Positions 1 to 11,457 of a stretch of 64,000 nt of DNA are shown piece by piece. The notes under the pieces are model-generated. The model was not told the origin of the DNA. It ran no database searches and saw nothing but the letters and a program-made list of their open reading frames with translations. Made by a program: the position numbers and the translations under genes. The stretch comes from Parachlorella kessleri (lineage: Eukaryota; Chlorophyta; Trebouxiophyceae; Chlorellales; Chlorellaceae), in assembly GCA_001598975.1 (NCBI GenBank), contig BBXU01001137.1, positions 19,408-83,407 on the forward strand, given 5' to 3'. How positions within the stretch are numbered: position 1 is the stretch's first letter; each line of letters starts with the position of its first letter.

Positions 1-791
1 ATCCTCTCCCAGAATAGCCACCTGCAGGACAGGCCAGGCGCTGCCATATCTTGCAGTGCTGCATGGGACTGAGGCACCACAGGCAGGTCTAGCGACCCTT
101 CAGCCAGGCCCGCCGCAGGTGCGTTCGGCAGGCAACTTGCAGGCATCAGGTAAGGCGCATGCCATCAAGTACTTATGCGTGCTTGTAGCCAGCCAGTCAC
201 CCAGGTCAGCACTTTCCAACCACGGCAATTCATAAAGCGCTTACAGGAAATGCGTGACGACCGCATCCTCCAGGACATAAGCCAGCATGAGCTTGCATCG
301 AAAACTGAGGGCACTGAGCGATAACTGAGGCTCTCTCACCTGCGCGCCCGCATGGCCCGACAGCGCAGCCGCCTTCATGCGCTGTGTAAGGCACTCGTAG
401 CGGCGCTGGTTCTGCAGGGAAGGAAGCAAGTTCTGGGGGCTTGGGCTCGTGTTACAGCCGGGTTTGTGCTAGTGGTTTGGACTGCATGGAGCGTACGAGC
501 AAAATGCGGCAGGCACGCCTTAGTATATGCTTTGTCCATCCAGCTCGTACACTCGGGGAAGGGCTTGGCACCTGATAAATGTGTGGGTTAGTGACCCTGT
601 GCCAGGATGCCAGATCGCGAGGCCATCTGCCATTCTGCCACACTCAGCGGCCCCATGCACTCCCCTCTGCGGCCACCCAACGGTGCTCTACCCCTTCTCA
701 CCATCCCGCCATCACCCTTCCAGTTCAAAGCCAAAGGCCCGCCCCGCCCACTCGGCAACCCGCCCCTTCACCTACCCACCCCACCATTGTT

Positions 792-838
<47 letters not shown>

Positions 839-2047
839 AAGGGAGGCAGGCAAGCACCCATCGCACAACTTGCTTAGGGAGGCAGGCAGCCAATATGTAG
901 CTGGTCATGCAGCTGTGGCAGCCTCCCACACACCCACCAACCCACCCACCGCGTATTTGTTCATGCAGGTACGGCAGGTGCCGCAGCGCTGCTTGAGGTT
1001 TACCGAGGCGGCCGCCGCGGCGGCGCGGGTGCGGCGCATGCGCTCCACATCCACCCCGTGCTTGCCCTTCTTGATGGCCAGGGACGCCTTGGCGTCCTGC
1101 AAGGTGCCAAGCATCGCAGAAACATCAGCCGCTCAGTGTGTGACAGCGGCACACATCTTGGCACGAGCAAGAGTAACACCAGGGTATGACAACATCAGCC
1201 TCGCATGGGCCTTCCCCTCCCACCTTATCAATGATGGCAGGTGATACGTGATGCTGCCACACAAAAGAGTAAGCCACATCTTAGCTGCTGCCCCTACCTG
1301 CAATGCCTGGCGCATGGGCTCTGCATACTTGCCATTCTTGGGGTCACGCAGCGCGGCTCGCATGCTTGCCTCCTGCGCGGTACAGGCACAGTAGAGAGTG
1401 GCCCAGTAACACCGACCAGCGCTCGCTAGCATTATGCTTCACTCATGCCTGGCCCTGAGCAGGTGGGTAGGCATGGGGGATAACATCAGCAAGAGTCGCA
1501 GCAATCGCTGCCAGTAGGAGGGACCCCTGCATGGGGCACCAATCATCTGGACATCTACACCATTTGGGGATGGCATCAGGGTAGCAGTTCATATGCGGGC
1601 CATGCTGCCAACCTCACTCACCATCTTCTGGCAATGCGCCTCAAAGTCCTGCAGCTGCTCTGCGCGCTGCCACACCCACTGGCTGCCTCCCACGGGCAGG
1701 AAGGCCACCACCACATGAACATGAACCGGGCTCTGCAATGGTTGAGAAGAAAATGGACCGGTCGATGATTTAAACCAGCATATTCAGGGCAGCAGGAGGA
1801 GCTGCAGGGGGTGTCGTGGCAGGTCTGTGCCGCCCCTAGGCTATGCTACTTATAAAGCATATAGGGAGGTCTGAGATTGATGACTGAACCGCGGTTAAGC
1901 AAGGAGCAAGGCAGGTGGGGGCCAAGGCGCTGCTGCCTGGCATTCCCACGCTACGGTAGAAGGCCGGCTGTGTGACCAGCCGATGGTTGCAACACATCTG
2001 TCATCCCACTGGCCAGAAGCAGGCGGCCCAGCACACAAGAGCGCCTG

Positions 2048-2081
<34 letters not shown>

Positions 2082-5000
2082 CAGCCCACACAGCCGAGAC
2101 CAGGAGCGGGAGGCGGGCTGAAGGCCTCACCACAGCATGCTGTGACTTGCTGGCCAACCAGGGCAGGGACGCCACCCTCTCAATGGCGCTCAGCCTCTCC
2201 TCACAGGCCTCGGGAAGCATGCGCCCTGCAGGGAGGCAAGCAACACTACGCTACCCACGTCAAGGTGCATGCGACACACACTCACAGCGGCAGCAACAAG
2301 TCAACAGCACCAATGCCACCTTCAGGGCGAAAGGTCACTACCATCGCGCCACCTCCGACTTTTCTGCAACGGAGAGCACTGAGTGCCGCTCGACAACGAG
2401 GGGTTTTGTACGTGGACATCTTGCAACCCTGGGCAGCAGGACATGGCGACTCCGACTGTTCAAGCCGAGCCAGGCCTGCGCAGAGGATGGCACAGCATAA
2501 CTGGCATAACTGCCAGCCAGCCAGCCTCCGGCACGCACCCTTGGGCATGTTGTATGGGTCCAGCACCTCGGCCGGCCACCACAGGCCGCTGACGGGGTCC
2601 TCCGCCCACACCAGCCCACCAATCATGTCAGCGTCAGACAGCAGGTCGGGGATGCGAGTGATTTCCTGGGCCTGCTGGGGGTTGAAGTGACAACAAAACA
2701 TCGCAGATAGATCAATACAATGGGGCAAGCCGGTATGAGTCACCCTTAACTCTCACTTCGCACCACCTGGCCACCAATAACAAAAAGCATGGAGCATGAG
2801 TTAGGGGTGGAGGGCAGGAGAATATTGTCGGGTTTGAGAGGACCAGAACCCCACCACTGCTGCCTAGTGCGCTCTTTCTTATGAGTACTCTGTCTCCTTT
2901 CGTCCCGTCCCCCTCTCGTATCTCAAAACCCTGCTGCAGGTTGTTCCACAGCTGCCCAGCTCCATCACTTGCACTCCCTCCGATGATGCTGCAGCGACAG
3001 CATGGCAGTTGGACTGCCACTGCTGCGAGTCCCTGCGCATGCTCCAAGCCAGGCAGCGCTTACTTGCGACCCCGCCACACCCACCCGGCAAGCACACTCC
3101 CCCGCCAAGCGAGGTGGCCCCTCCCATGCATGCTCACGCCTCCCCGCCCCACCTGCTTGCACACGCGCACCCCCGTTTTGAGCGCCTTCTCTATGGTGGG
3201 CGATACCTCGAAACCGCGCTCCTTCAGGCGGTGAAGGTAGCTTTCCACCTCCTCAGGTTTGCCAGGCCTGCAAGGCAGAACACAGAGGCGGCAGGAGGGG
3301 TATGTAGCAGGCAGGCGGGCAGGCAGTGGGTGGGTTGGGGGTGCGAGGGGGAAGTATTGGCTGCACGGGCAGGGGCAAGGGATGGGGTGCGGCGCAGGCA
3401 TCTCCCCAGTTTCTCCCTTGCGGCTTCACAGGCCTGCAGAGAAAGAAGGGACAAGCACGGGTACAGTTTAGTATGGTGCAACAGCACACACATCCGGGCA
3501 CACTGCCGTCAGTCCCCTTCCACTAGGCCCGCTATAAAGCCAGGACGTCCTATGCCCAAAGACCCACAACTTGGTGAAGCCATGTTGGCCAGTGCCTAGA
3601 GGCATGAACCACCCCAGGGCTGAGTAAAGGCTAGCTGTTGTAGGTGCACAAATGGTTGAGAAGGGGCAGTCAAGCGCCACCTCGTTGGGCCTTACCTGGC
3701 CTGCATGAGCGAGAGCAGGTGCCGTGAAGGAGACTCATGACTTGCTGAAATGGGCAGTGGTGCAGGCACTCAATACAGAACACAGCACACTTGTCACACA
3801 AGGCCCTAAGCCGTGAGAACCGGGCGTCATAGCGCTGTCTCATGAAGCCCATAAAACCCATGCTGGGGCTCGCCCCGCCAAGGCCGCTCAATCTCTTGTG
3901 CTGCTACATCATGCTGCCACGTTGCCTCCCTGGAGCGAGGGCTAGTGACAGAGCAGGGCCGTCGAGCGACAGCCTGCATCAGTGCGTTGTTGCTCCCAAT
4001 CTGCAAACTCTTACTGCATCCTTGCTTAGAGTGATGCCCACCTGCCAACTTGCGTAATGAAGGACGCCAGCGGTTGGAAGGGTGTGGGCACCGGCACATC
4101 GCTCAACCCCTCCACAGCGAAGCTGTAGGCAGGCAGCAGTGCAAGGCGCTGCAGTCGCTGGCCAAAGTCCTCTCTGATAGAGCAAGCACACATGGCAGGC
4201 ACAACAGCGCTTGCGGCGGGACACGGCAGCACGGTCTGACGCCATTGTCATCGTAAACGATGTCACAAAGAAAGCTACCAGAAGACGCGCAACAGCCATG
4301 CCATTTGGGAACCCACGCCGCAATGGGGCAGGACAATGCCCGGTGTGCTCTCCGGGTAGTGATCTATAGCACATGCACCTCTCGCCCAGCAATTTGCAGA
4401 CTAAGCAATACATGCGCCTTGTGTCTTCTTCGCGGCCAGGAAGGCAGCTGGCCAGCAGGCTTTTGCCGATGCTCCCTCCGGTCACCAGCCCAGACTAGTG
4501 CCGCACGCCCTGCCAGTCCCACTCACCAGCCCAGCCCGGCCAGCCACCAGCCGCAGCGCGGCCAGGAGTCGCGGTCCCAGGTGCCAGGAGGGGGCAGCGA
4601 GGTCTGCAGGGATCCACGCTTCACCTGCCAGGAAGGAATGTGCTTGCCTGTTTTTACGCACGCCGACAGCGCTGCCTGGCAGCTGTCAGAAGGTAGCGGG
4701 CGGGTTGTATACCACCTTCTGCAGATGCGTCCAAGTGTTATTGACGCCCCAGGACTTGCACATCCCCAATATGCAGCAGCCCTCAGGGCATTGTGGAGGC
4801 CACCGTGTGTGGCGAAATCGTCGCAAGAAGCTTAGCTAAACCCGCTCTGAACTTTCTTCTAAGAACAGGGCTGCCGGGGGCAACCGTCCGACGGCCCAGT
4901 CCTTTAGTCATGCCCGGGGATGCACACATACATGCACCCCCTCTCACCTCAGTCGGCACACATGGACGCACGCTGCTGCCTTGACAGGTAGGGGTCACCG

Positions 5001-8000
5001 CCCGTGGTCGGGGATCCCAGCATGCCCCAGCGAGTGTAAGCAGCCTTGTAAGATTACTAATGCCTTACTGACCTTGTGCACCAGCTCCCCCTGGAACATG
5101 TGCCGCATCGTGGCCAGCGTGCCCCGCCTGCCGCCCTCCCCCTCGTCGCTCTCCTCCCGGCCTGGTGCCACCAGCGGCACGTCCTGCTCAATCTGCAGGC
5201 ACCGACACTACTGTCAGTGGCACATGTGCCATGCCGTCGCACCGACGCACCTGGAATCCTAGGAAGCGACCCAGGGATGCCCACACCCACCCAGCCACCC
5301 ACATACACCTAGACAGAAGGTCTGCAAACATGGTCTACTCACACCTGCAAACAGTTTGACTTCACTTCATGTGCACTGAACGGGAACCAATGCGGCTTGT
5401 TTCCTGCACTAGCCATGCAGTGCCAGCGAGCGAAATTCCAGGGAGCCTTGTTACAACCAGCACGAACACTTTGCAGACCTCAACAAGCTCGCTCTGTGCA
5501 CCACGTGCAAGGCGCGACCTAGCGGTCTCACCTCTGCCATGAGGGTGTCGGCCACCGCTGCCGCCCGCTCCTCATCATTCTCTGGCACCCCGCCGGCTCC
5601 AGCCAGCATCCCTGGCATTGCCTCACTCCCTGCTGTCCCAAGGGTTCCTCCAGGATCGCGCTCAGCATGAGTTGCACCACCCGCCGCCCCACCTGCCCCC
5701 AAGGCACCCGCCTCCGCGGCCGCACCCCCCGCAGGTGCCTCCACAGGGCCGCTACCCCGCTTGGCGCGGTGGCGGGACCTGCATTTGCTTTGCCTACGGC
5801 CGTTGCTGCCGCTGCGCTTGCTGCCACTGGCACCGCCACTGCCATTGCTGCTGCCGCCGCCGCCAGCACGCGTGACCTGCCCCGCCGCAGCTGCACCCGC
5901 TGCGCGCGCCGGCGGCGCTGGCTGCTGGACAGCAGCAGCCCTGCCTGCTGGGTCGGCTGGACCGGCTGTCAGCACAGCGGCCGGGTCGGGGTCAGGGCTG
6001 CCAGGGCCCTCAGCAGCAGCGGCAGCGGTGGGCCCCTGGTGGGGCTGGAAGGGGAAGACGAGTGCCTGCTGGAGCTGGTCTGCCACCACAAAGCTCCACA
6101 GGTTGGGAGCATCCCTGTGCACACTGCACACGGGGGCTTTAGCTTTTGCAGCGACACTCACTGGCGATCTACTGTGCAGACGCCCCTCCTGAATATCTAG
6201 TGGTATTGGCAGGTTGAGCCAGTTCCCGCACTGGCATCTCCCATCTATCAGTTTTATCGACTCTAGTCTAGCAGCATACGGCCACCCGTCCCAGCTCCCA
6301 TTTGCTGTTTGTTAATGCAAGGCGGGCATCAGGCGTGCCACACTGCCAGGAGCACTGGCCAACCAGGCGAGCATCAGCATTTATACCCGGGCTAGCGCCT
6401 CCTGTCCGGTCGCCTATTTGCCACCGTGCAAGAGCCGTGTTCAGGGCCGTCTAAACTTTCACCCTTCAGCTATTGGGAGGATGGACGGGAGGATTGGGAG
6501 GATGCATCAGATGGCCCATCTTCCTGCCACATCACGGTTCCTCCATCCAGGCTTCACCGCCCCAGCCCCGCACCCTCCCCCCATTGCCGCTTGCCTGCTC
6601 TTGGTGTCATGCCCCTCATCTAGCAGGTGGTCCATCCTCCTGTCGCTGGTCCCCACCCCGTGGTATTTGTAGCAGTAGGGGCTGGCTAGGCGCTCTCCCA
6701 GCCAGCGGGCAACAGGCACCGTCACGGCGTTGCCTGCAGGGGTTCCGATGCGGAAGCAGGAAACACGTCATGCTTCTCCAGTCCATACTGATTACAGGGT
6801 GTACACATTGGGGGTGCACACAATCGTCTTGCGGTGGCACGGCCAGCAAAATATGAGGTGGGGAGCACCAGAGGAGAGACGACATGAGCATACATGTTTC
6901 AGGATGCACACACCCAAATTGACGATTTGAACGGCACCCCCGCCTGTGCGCAGAGGGCTGCCGAGACGCTGCAATGAGAGTAGTTGCCAGGGCCGGCCTG
7001 GCCACCTACCCACCTAGCAAATCCCAGCGCTTGGACGCTGCCAGCTCCGTTTCGTTGTCCTGCAGAGATCTCCCAGTCTTTATCCACTCACTGACTATTG
7101 GGCTGACATGCGGCGCCAGGCATGGAGGAAAAGGAGGAGGAGGAGGAAGAGCCCCTGCAACTGCTGTCACAGCCAACTAGTGCCGGCGTGTGCATCTACA
7201 CCTCAGCACGACATGCACACCCCAGTCATCTCGTCAGCAAACACTGGGACCCAAGCCTCCCGAACGGCGCTAGGCAGTGGCCCTGGCACTCTAGGTTGGA
7301 CCATTTTGAAAACACACAAGCCCAGCCGACATCCGGTCATGGGCGGCTGGACATCTTACCTTCACTCGGACGCTGCGGTGTGACCCGATGCCGGGCTGCT
7401 GAAGGGGCCAGCAGGGGGCAGTGTACCCCTCCGGGAAGCCCTGCGGTAGGCCAGCCACTTCTGAGGTCTCAGAGCCAGTTCACATCCGGGGCAATCTACC
7501 AGGCGGTATCAGATTCGATGTGCAAAGGGAATCTTGTGAAGCCATGCGGCAGGCAAGCCACTCAGGAGGTTCTCGAGCCCGTTCACATCCCAGTCAGTCT
7601 GCCAAGGGTATCAGGTCCCCTGCAAAGGGAATCTTTTCAAGTCCTGGGTAGTCCAGCCAGCCATGGCTGGGGCAGTCCTCTATGCTGGGCACTGCTGCAA
7701 AGGTGAACAGGGCCGCAGGGCAGGTAGGGCTAAGAGGCGGACCAGGACAGGGGGCAGCCTGGGTAGCCAGCCAGCCAGCCAGCCAGGGAAGATAAGTTTC
7801 CATGTAGTATAGGAGGCATGCCAGGCCTACAGGTAACACATGGGGAGGGGATAGCCAGCCAGCCAGGCAGCCAGCCCACGAGCGCTCCAGCTCCTGAACC
7901 ACCCACCCGCAACTCGCCCTCCGCAAGCCCCAGCAAAAGATGCGAAGGTCTGCCCCCGCCGGCCTCCTCCTGCTGTCACACTGCAGGGAGGCCCCTCCCC

Positions 8001-11000
8001 CTTTCCCAGGCATGCCACGAGCTAGTCAACCACCACCACCGCCAGCAGCAACCCCCCCGGGTGCCCAGGAGCAGGCAGGCAGGCAGGCAGGCTCACCTGC
8101 AGGCGCTCCGCGTCCTCGATGCGCAGCATGCCGCTCTGCCCGGACGACAGTAGCAGCAGCATGCGGTCGTTGCTGGTGGTGAAGGTCGGCACCACGTCCT
8201 CACCCGCCTGGCTCCTGCACATGAGCAGGGGGTCACAGGTGGTAGTGGAACATGTGGTGAACGAGGGGGGACTGTGGAGGGCGCAGGTAGGCTTCATCCT
8301 TAATCAAAACTTGTGGCGACACGTCGATGGTGTTTGTCATGCTCCTTGTGGTCTTCTCCATCCCCATGCAGCAGCAGATTGCCCCCGTTGATGTCAGTAT
8401 GGTGCTCAGGGTCGTGCTACACTGGGCCGAGGTCAGGTTGTATGCCTGGATGCCCGACTATGTGTGCCAGCCAGGGAGCACATTTCTATGTCCCAGCCAG
8501 CCAGCCTGCCAGCCAGTCCTGAACTCACATTGTGACCCCGGCAGTGTACCGGCACCAAGGCTTTGAAGAAGACCCATGCAACAGCCGCCCACTCCCCGCT
8601 CCCTGGCAGCGCCCCTGGCCTGCCTGGCTCTCCACCCACTCACTGCGCGTTGCCCAGGTCCAGTGCGTACGACACCTCGTCCCGGTCAGCCTGAGTCAGC
8701 AGGTGGCTGACGTGGCAGTGGTAGCACCGCGCCCCCTCAAACAGCCGCGTGCATGACCCCGGGCACCTCTGCGACCCCTGGGTGAGCAGCACATCCCTGG
8801 CATCGCCGTGGAGGGATGCCAGGATGAACACACGCTTGCGCCGGTTGGGCAGCCCAAAGCCTGAAGGCAGCGCGGGTGGCAGGCTCACAGACACGACTTG
8901 CATGTTTTCCAATATTTGAGGACAAGATACCAGGGCCAGAGTTGTTTGTTCTTCCCCTTTTTGTGGGGCCTGTCAAGCAACAACGGCCAAGGTCACCAGA
9001 CGGTCACGCTGCCTGGGCAGGCCAAACCCTGAAGGCAGTGGCAGGCATCCAAGTGGCTGCCCCAATTGAAGGCGACGCTGTGATAAACACCCCCCACGGC
9101 AGCCAATTTCCCTGGAAAATGAGCTTGCGGGGAGGGCACCAGGGCGCGGACGCACGCACACAGCTGCAGTGATGGTGGCGGGGGCAGGCCGTAGCCTGCC
9201 CAGTTGGGCAGCATGCAGGGCAGGCCCAGGATGAGGCAGATAGAGGCTCCTCACTGCCTGGCCACCTGGCAAGACAGAGAGCAGGAAAACCAAATGGCAG
9301 CACTTCTATTTGAGATCAGGAGGTGCCGCCCAGCGTGGGACGCCCCAGCTGGTGGGCCCGATACTGACTAACCTGCCGAGGCAACCACCCTCCTGGCACT
9401 GACTGACCTGCCGAGTTGACCACCCGCCAGGCCACGCTGCCGTAGCCCAACTCCTGTAGCTGGCGCACCACATACTGCATCACAGGGGGCTCCCCGCCAT
9501 GCCGGTCCAGGAGTGCCTCCACCTGCACAACCGTCTGAATACGTCACAACCAGCACAGAACATGTGTGCAGGCATGCGTGTGTGTGTGGTGGGGGGGGGG
9601 CAGGGGGGTTCCCCAAATCGTGCTGGTCCCAGTTGGCCTAAACATGACAATGGGCCATACATTTCACTGACATTGAGGCAGCTGGTTCCAACTTGCAGCT
9701 CTGCCCTCCGCTGCCTCCTGTAAGCTTATGCCAGTCCCTCCTAATTGCAGGCCTGGTGACCCACAGGCATCGCAGAAAGCTGCACCGAAGCACGGCCATC
9801 ACTATCGTCCTGGCTCCTGCCATACAACACTGTACCGCCATGTACTTACATTCTCCAGGAGCACCCAAGGCACAGCCGTGCCCGCCTCCTTGGCCTCACG
9901 CAGCAGGCGAAACACGTGCCGCACCAGACCCGTGCTCTGCAAGAGAAGGCACACATGGCGATCCGCTTTGGGCAACCTGTCCCGGCTATATTTTTTAGTA
10001 CAAGCCAGGTTAGCGTGCGAAGGGGCCAGGCTTGGCGACAAAGAAAGCAGAAGTAGAGAAACAAGAGCCCCCCGACAGTCTTGGTAAGGAGCCAGGCAGT
10101 CAGGCCTGACAGGGCAGTTGAAGTCAAACCAATGCGAAACTGAAAGCGCATGAGCTCCCTTGGGCAGGCTGCCTAGCAATTGCAGGGTACAGAAGTGGGT
10201 GCCGGGGGCCTCCAGGCGGCGCCTAAGCTAACCTGGCCATCAAGCCCCCGGCGCAGGCCCGCCCTGCTGACGTCGATGCATGGGAAGCCCGCTATAAGGA
10301 GCTCAGTCGCCTGCATGCATTAAGCTGGCTGCCAGGTGATGGGTGCTTAGCTGCTGCGAGGGAGACTCTCTGTCGATTGCCACTTATGCTGGGAAAGGGT
10401 GTGGTAAGGGGCACGTCCGGCACTCGCTTCAAGTCGCAGGCAGCTCGCAGGCAGCTTGCACCGCCATAGTCTAGAACTGTGTGCAGGGAACACTCGTGCT
10501 TGGCCGAACTGCTTGCTTACACTGGGGAGGCTTGCCAGGCTGCAAACGTCCTCCACCACCCTTGTGCCTGGGAACGCAGCTCGTAGCACCTACACCCAGA
10601 TAAGCGTTATCAAGCAGGCAGTGGCTTGATAGATACAGGGCCTTCCTCCAGCGCTGAGGAGTCACACCATCGCTGTGTTTGCGGGGTCCCCTCGGCATCG
10701 GTATCTGTAGCTCTTGCAGTTGGGCCTTTGTCGTGCTGTCCTCTAGCATGCTGCTGTCGTCCACATTACAGATGCCTGGTGGGTCACCGGACAAGTCGAG
10801 TCTATCTTACCTGTCTTGCTCCTGGGTCACTGTCACAGAAGAGCAGGGGCTCGTGGCCGGCCTGAAGAAAAGGGCAAGGGACGCCACCAGCCTGCTCAGC
10901 GTACATGTGGTGAACAAGTGCAACCCCACCGCCCCAGTGCTGCTTGCCTGCCACTGCCGTGACAATGAACAATGGCAGGACTTGCCACTCTGATGACATG

Positions 11001-11163
11001 TGATGAGCAGTTATGATGCTAGGGCAGAAAGGCTGTATTCCCACCTCTTGAAGTCTGATCTTTATCACTGGATTCTAATCACAGTCAAAAAACCCACCAG
11101 GTGTATCCCCAAGTCCAACCCTCCAGCCCCTGAGAAGAGGCTGGTGACCTTGAGACGCACCAT
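1..11163 (-). CDS. Cytosine-5 DNA methyltransferase with downstream PWWP and half-CXXC modules (3' end outside window)
   Basis: Transfers methyl from SAM to cytosine C5 in DNA, presumably in the nucleus. Exon 1 (11098-11163) starts with ATG and encodes motif I, LFSGAGGLDLG. Then come 10811-10861 (motif II), 10521-10589, 10233-10310 (catalytic GFPCIDVSRAG), 9850-9936 (motif VI, LLEN, the Val following in the next exon), 9408-9522, 8644-8860 (motif VIII, GFGLPNRRKRVF), 8097-8214 (RIEDAERLQ), 7360-7440 (GFPEGYTAPCW), 7014-7059 plus 6595-6733 (motif X, GNAVTVPVARW). The MTase is about residues 1-356 and most resembles bacterial-type C5 enzymes. A 592-nt Gly/Ala-rich exon (5532-6123) follows, then 5073-5192, 4527-4624, 4042-4122, 3696-3744, 3153-3267 and the PWWP/CXXC exons. 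All junctions keep phase except around 3745-4041, where one small exon is unresolved. The intron after 6595 uses a GC donor. A split into two genes is possible but phase continuity argues against it. Confidence 0.85.
792..838. repeat. GGCA tetranucleotide microsatellite
   Basis: About 11 tandem GGCA units in the intron between exons 340-411 and 950-1096 of the methyltransferase gene. Shorter tracts of the same unit recur at 8071-8092, near 14407-14426 and near 38878-38892, all in introns or non-coding sequence. Confidence 0.95.
2049..2078. repeat. CAG trinucleotide repeat, intronic
   Basis: Ten CAG units in the methyltransferase intron between 1732 and 2131. On the plus strand it makes a poly-Gln ORF, but that ORF is antisense to the gene and has no other coding character. 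Confidence 0.9.
7441..7652. repeat. Two diverged ~105-bp tandem copies in a methyltransferase intron
   Basis: Copy 1 (about 7441-7545) and copy 2 (about 7546-7652) share blocks such as GTTCACATCC and GCAAAGGGAATCTT. A third partial copy of the edge sequence lies near 7650-7665. The array starts exactly at the acceptor of exon 7360-7440, so diverged versions of the acceptor region recur inside the intron. Confidence 0.8.
8985..9034 (-). pseudogene. Decayed duplicate of the motif VIII exon start
   Basis: Inside the intron between exons 9408-9522 and 8644-8860 there is a second CTTCAG acceptor, with exon-like sequence starting at 9028. It reads GFGLPRQRDRLVTLAVVA before a stop. It mirrors the real exon, which begins at 8860 and reads GFGLPNRRKRVFILAS, and the flanking pyrimidine tract is also similar. 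It may be a relic of tandem duplication or a rarely used cassette that would truncate the protein. Confidence 0.6.
9577..9600. repeat. TG/G-rich simple repeat
   Basis: A (TG)n tract followed by about eleven G residues, in a methyltransferase intron. Confidence 0.8.
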
Positions 11164-11457
11164 TGCCGCTTGCTACCCTGGGCAATGGCTAATCCACATC
11201 ATCTACTTCTGAATTGCAGGGCCTGCAGCGCCTGCCATGTTACCTCCAGTGCCGGTTTCGGCACCAACCTCGACACATGCGGCGCCTGCTGTGCACTCTT
11301 GGAGTGAAAGTAGCATCCCACCGAGCTCACAGAAAAGTGTTTATTGCTATGAAGATTTCTTATCTCGCGCCCGCGCCGTGTTTGGAACTACAGTGTTACT
11401 CTGCCTCCTGATGTGTTACTGACTTCAGCTGACAGAGGGCGAGTGCTGTACCCTCTA
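11164..11457. promoter_or_regulatory. Divergent promoter between the methyltransferase and the coiled-coil gene
   Basis: 294 bp separate the start codon of the minus-strand methyltransferase (11163) from the proposed ATG of the plus-strand gene (11458). It must hold both core promoters and 5' UTRs. I see no clear TATA box or recognised operator. Confidence 0.5.

Larger units (their letters stand above)
340..2671 (-). other. PWWP domain and half-CXXC zinc finger exons of the methyltransferase
   Basis: Exon 2539-2671 encodes GGLVWAEDPVSGLWWPAEVL, the first strands of a PWWP domain with WWPA in the name-giving position. Exon 2131-2225 is the insert, and exon 1622-1732 gives the closing strands (VVVAFLPVGGSQWVWQ, then AEQLQDFEAH). 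Exon 1298-1372 is the helical tail. Exon 950-1096 ends with KQRCGTCRTCMN, the first C-x2-C-x2-C cluster of a CXXC finger, and 340-411 continues it (NQRRYECLTQRMKAA). The second cysteine cluster of animal CXXC domains is not seen. PWWP domains usually read methylated H3K36 and CXXC fingers usually bind CpG DNA, so this part probably recruits the enzyme to chromatin. A next exon begins at 21 and runs off the left edge. All these junctions are phase 0 or phase-compatible. Confidence 0.75.

Noticed and set aside
792..838. Regularly repeated array considered as CRISPR-like
   Set aside because: Pure tetranucleotide microsatellite with no spacers, in a eukaryotic intron.
579..1244. Long plus-strand ORF through the GGCA repeat
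   Set aside because: It is antisense to methyltransferase exon 950-1096, and its Gly/Arg/Gln repeat is just the translated microsatellite.
1983..2690. Plus-strand 235-aa ORF with a Gln run
   Set aside because: Shadow of the minus-strand PWWP exons; the Gln run is an intronic CAG repeat.
1..6595. A separate PWWP-CXXC gene distinct from the methyltransferase
   Set aside because: The GC-AG intron 6595/6123 and the next junctions keep phase from the MTase into this region, and I found no convincing start codon with promoter between them. Not fully excluded because of the unresolved exon near 3745-4041.
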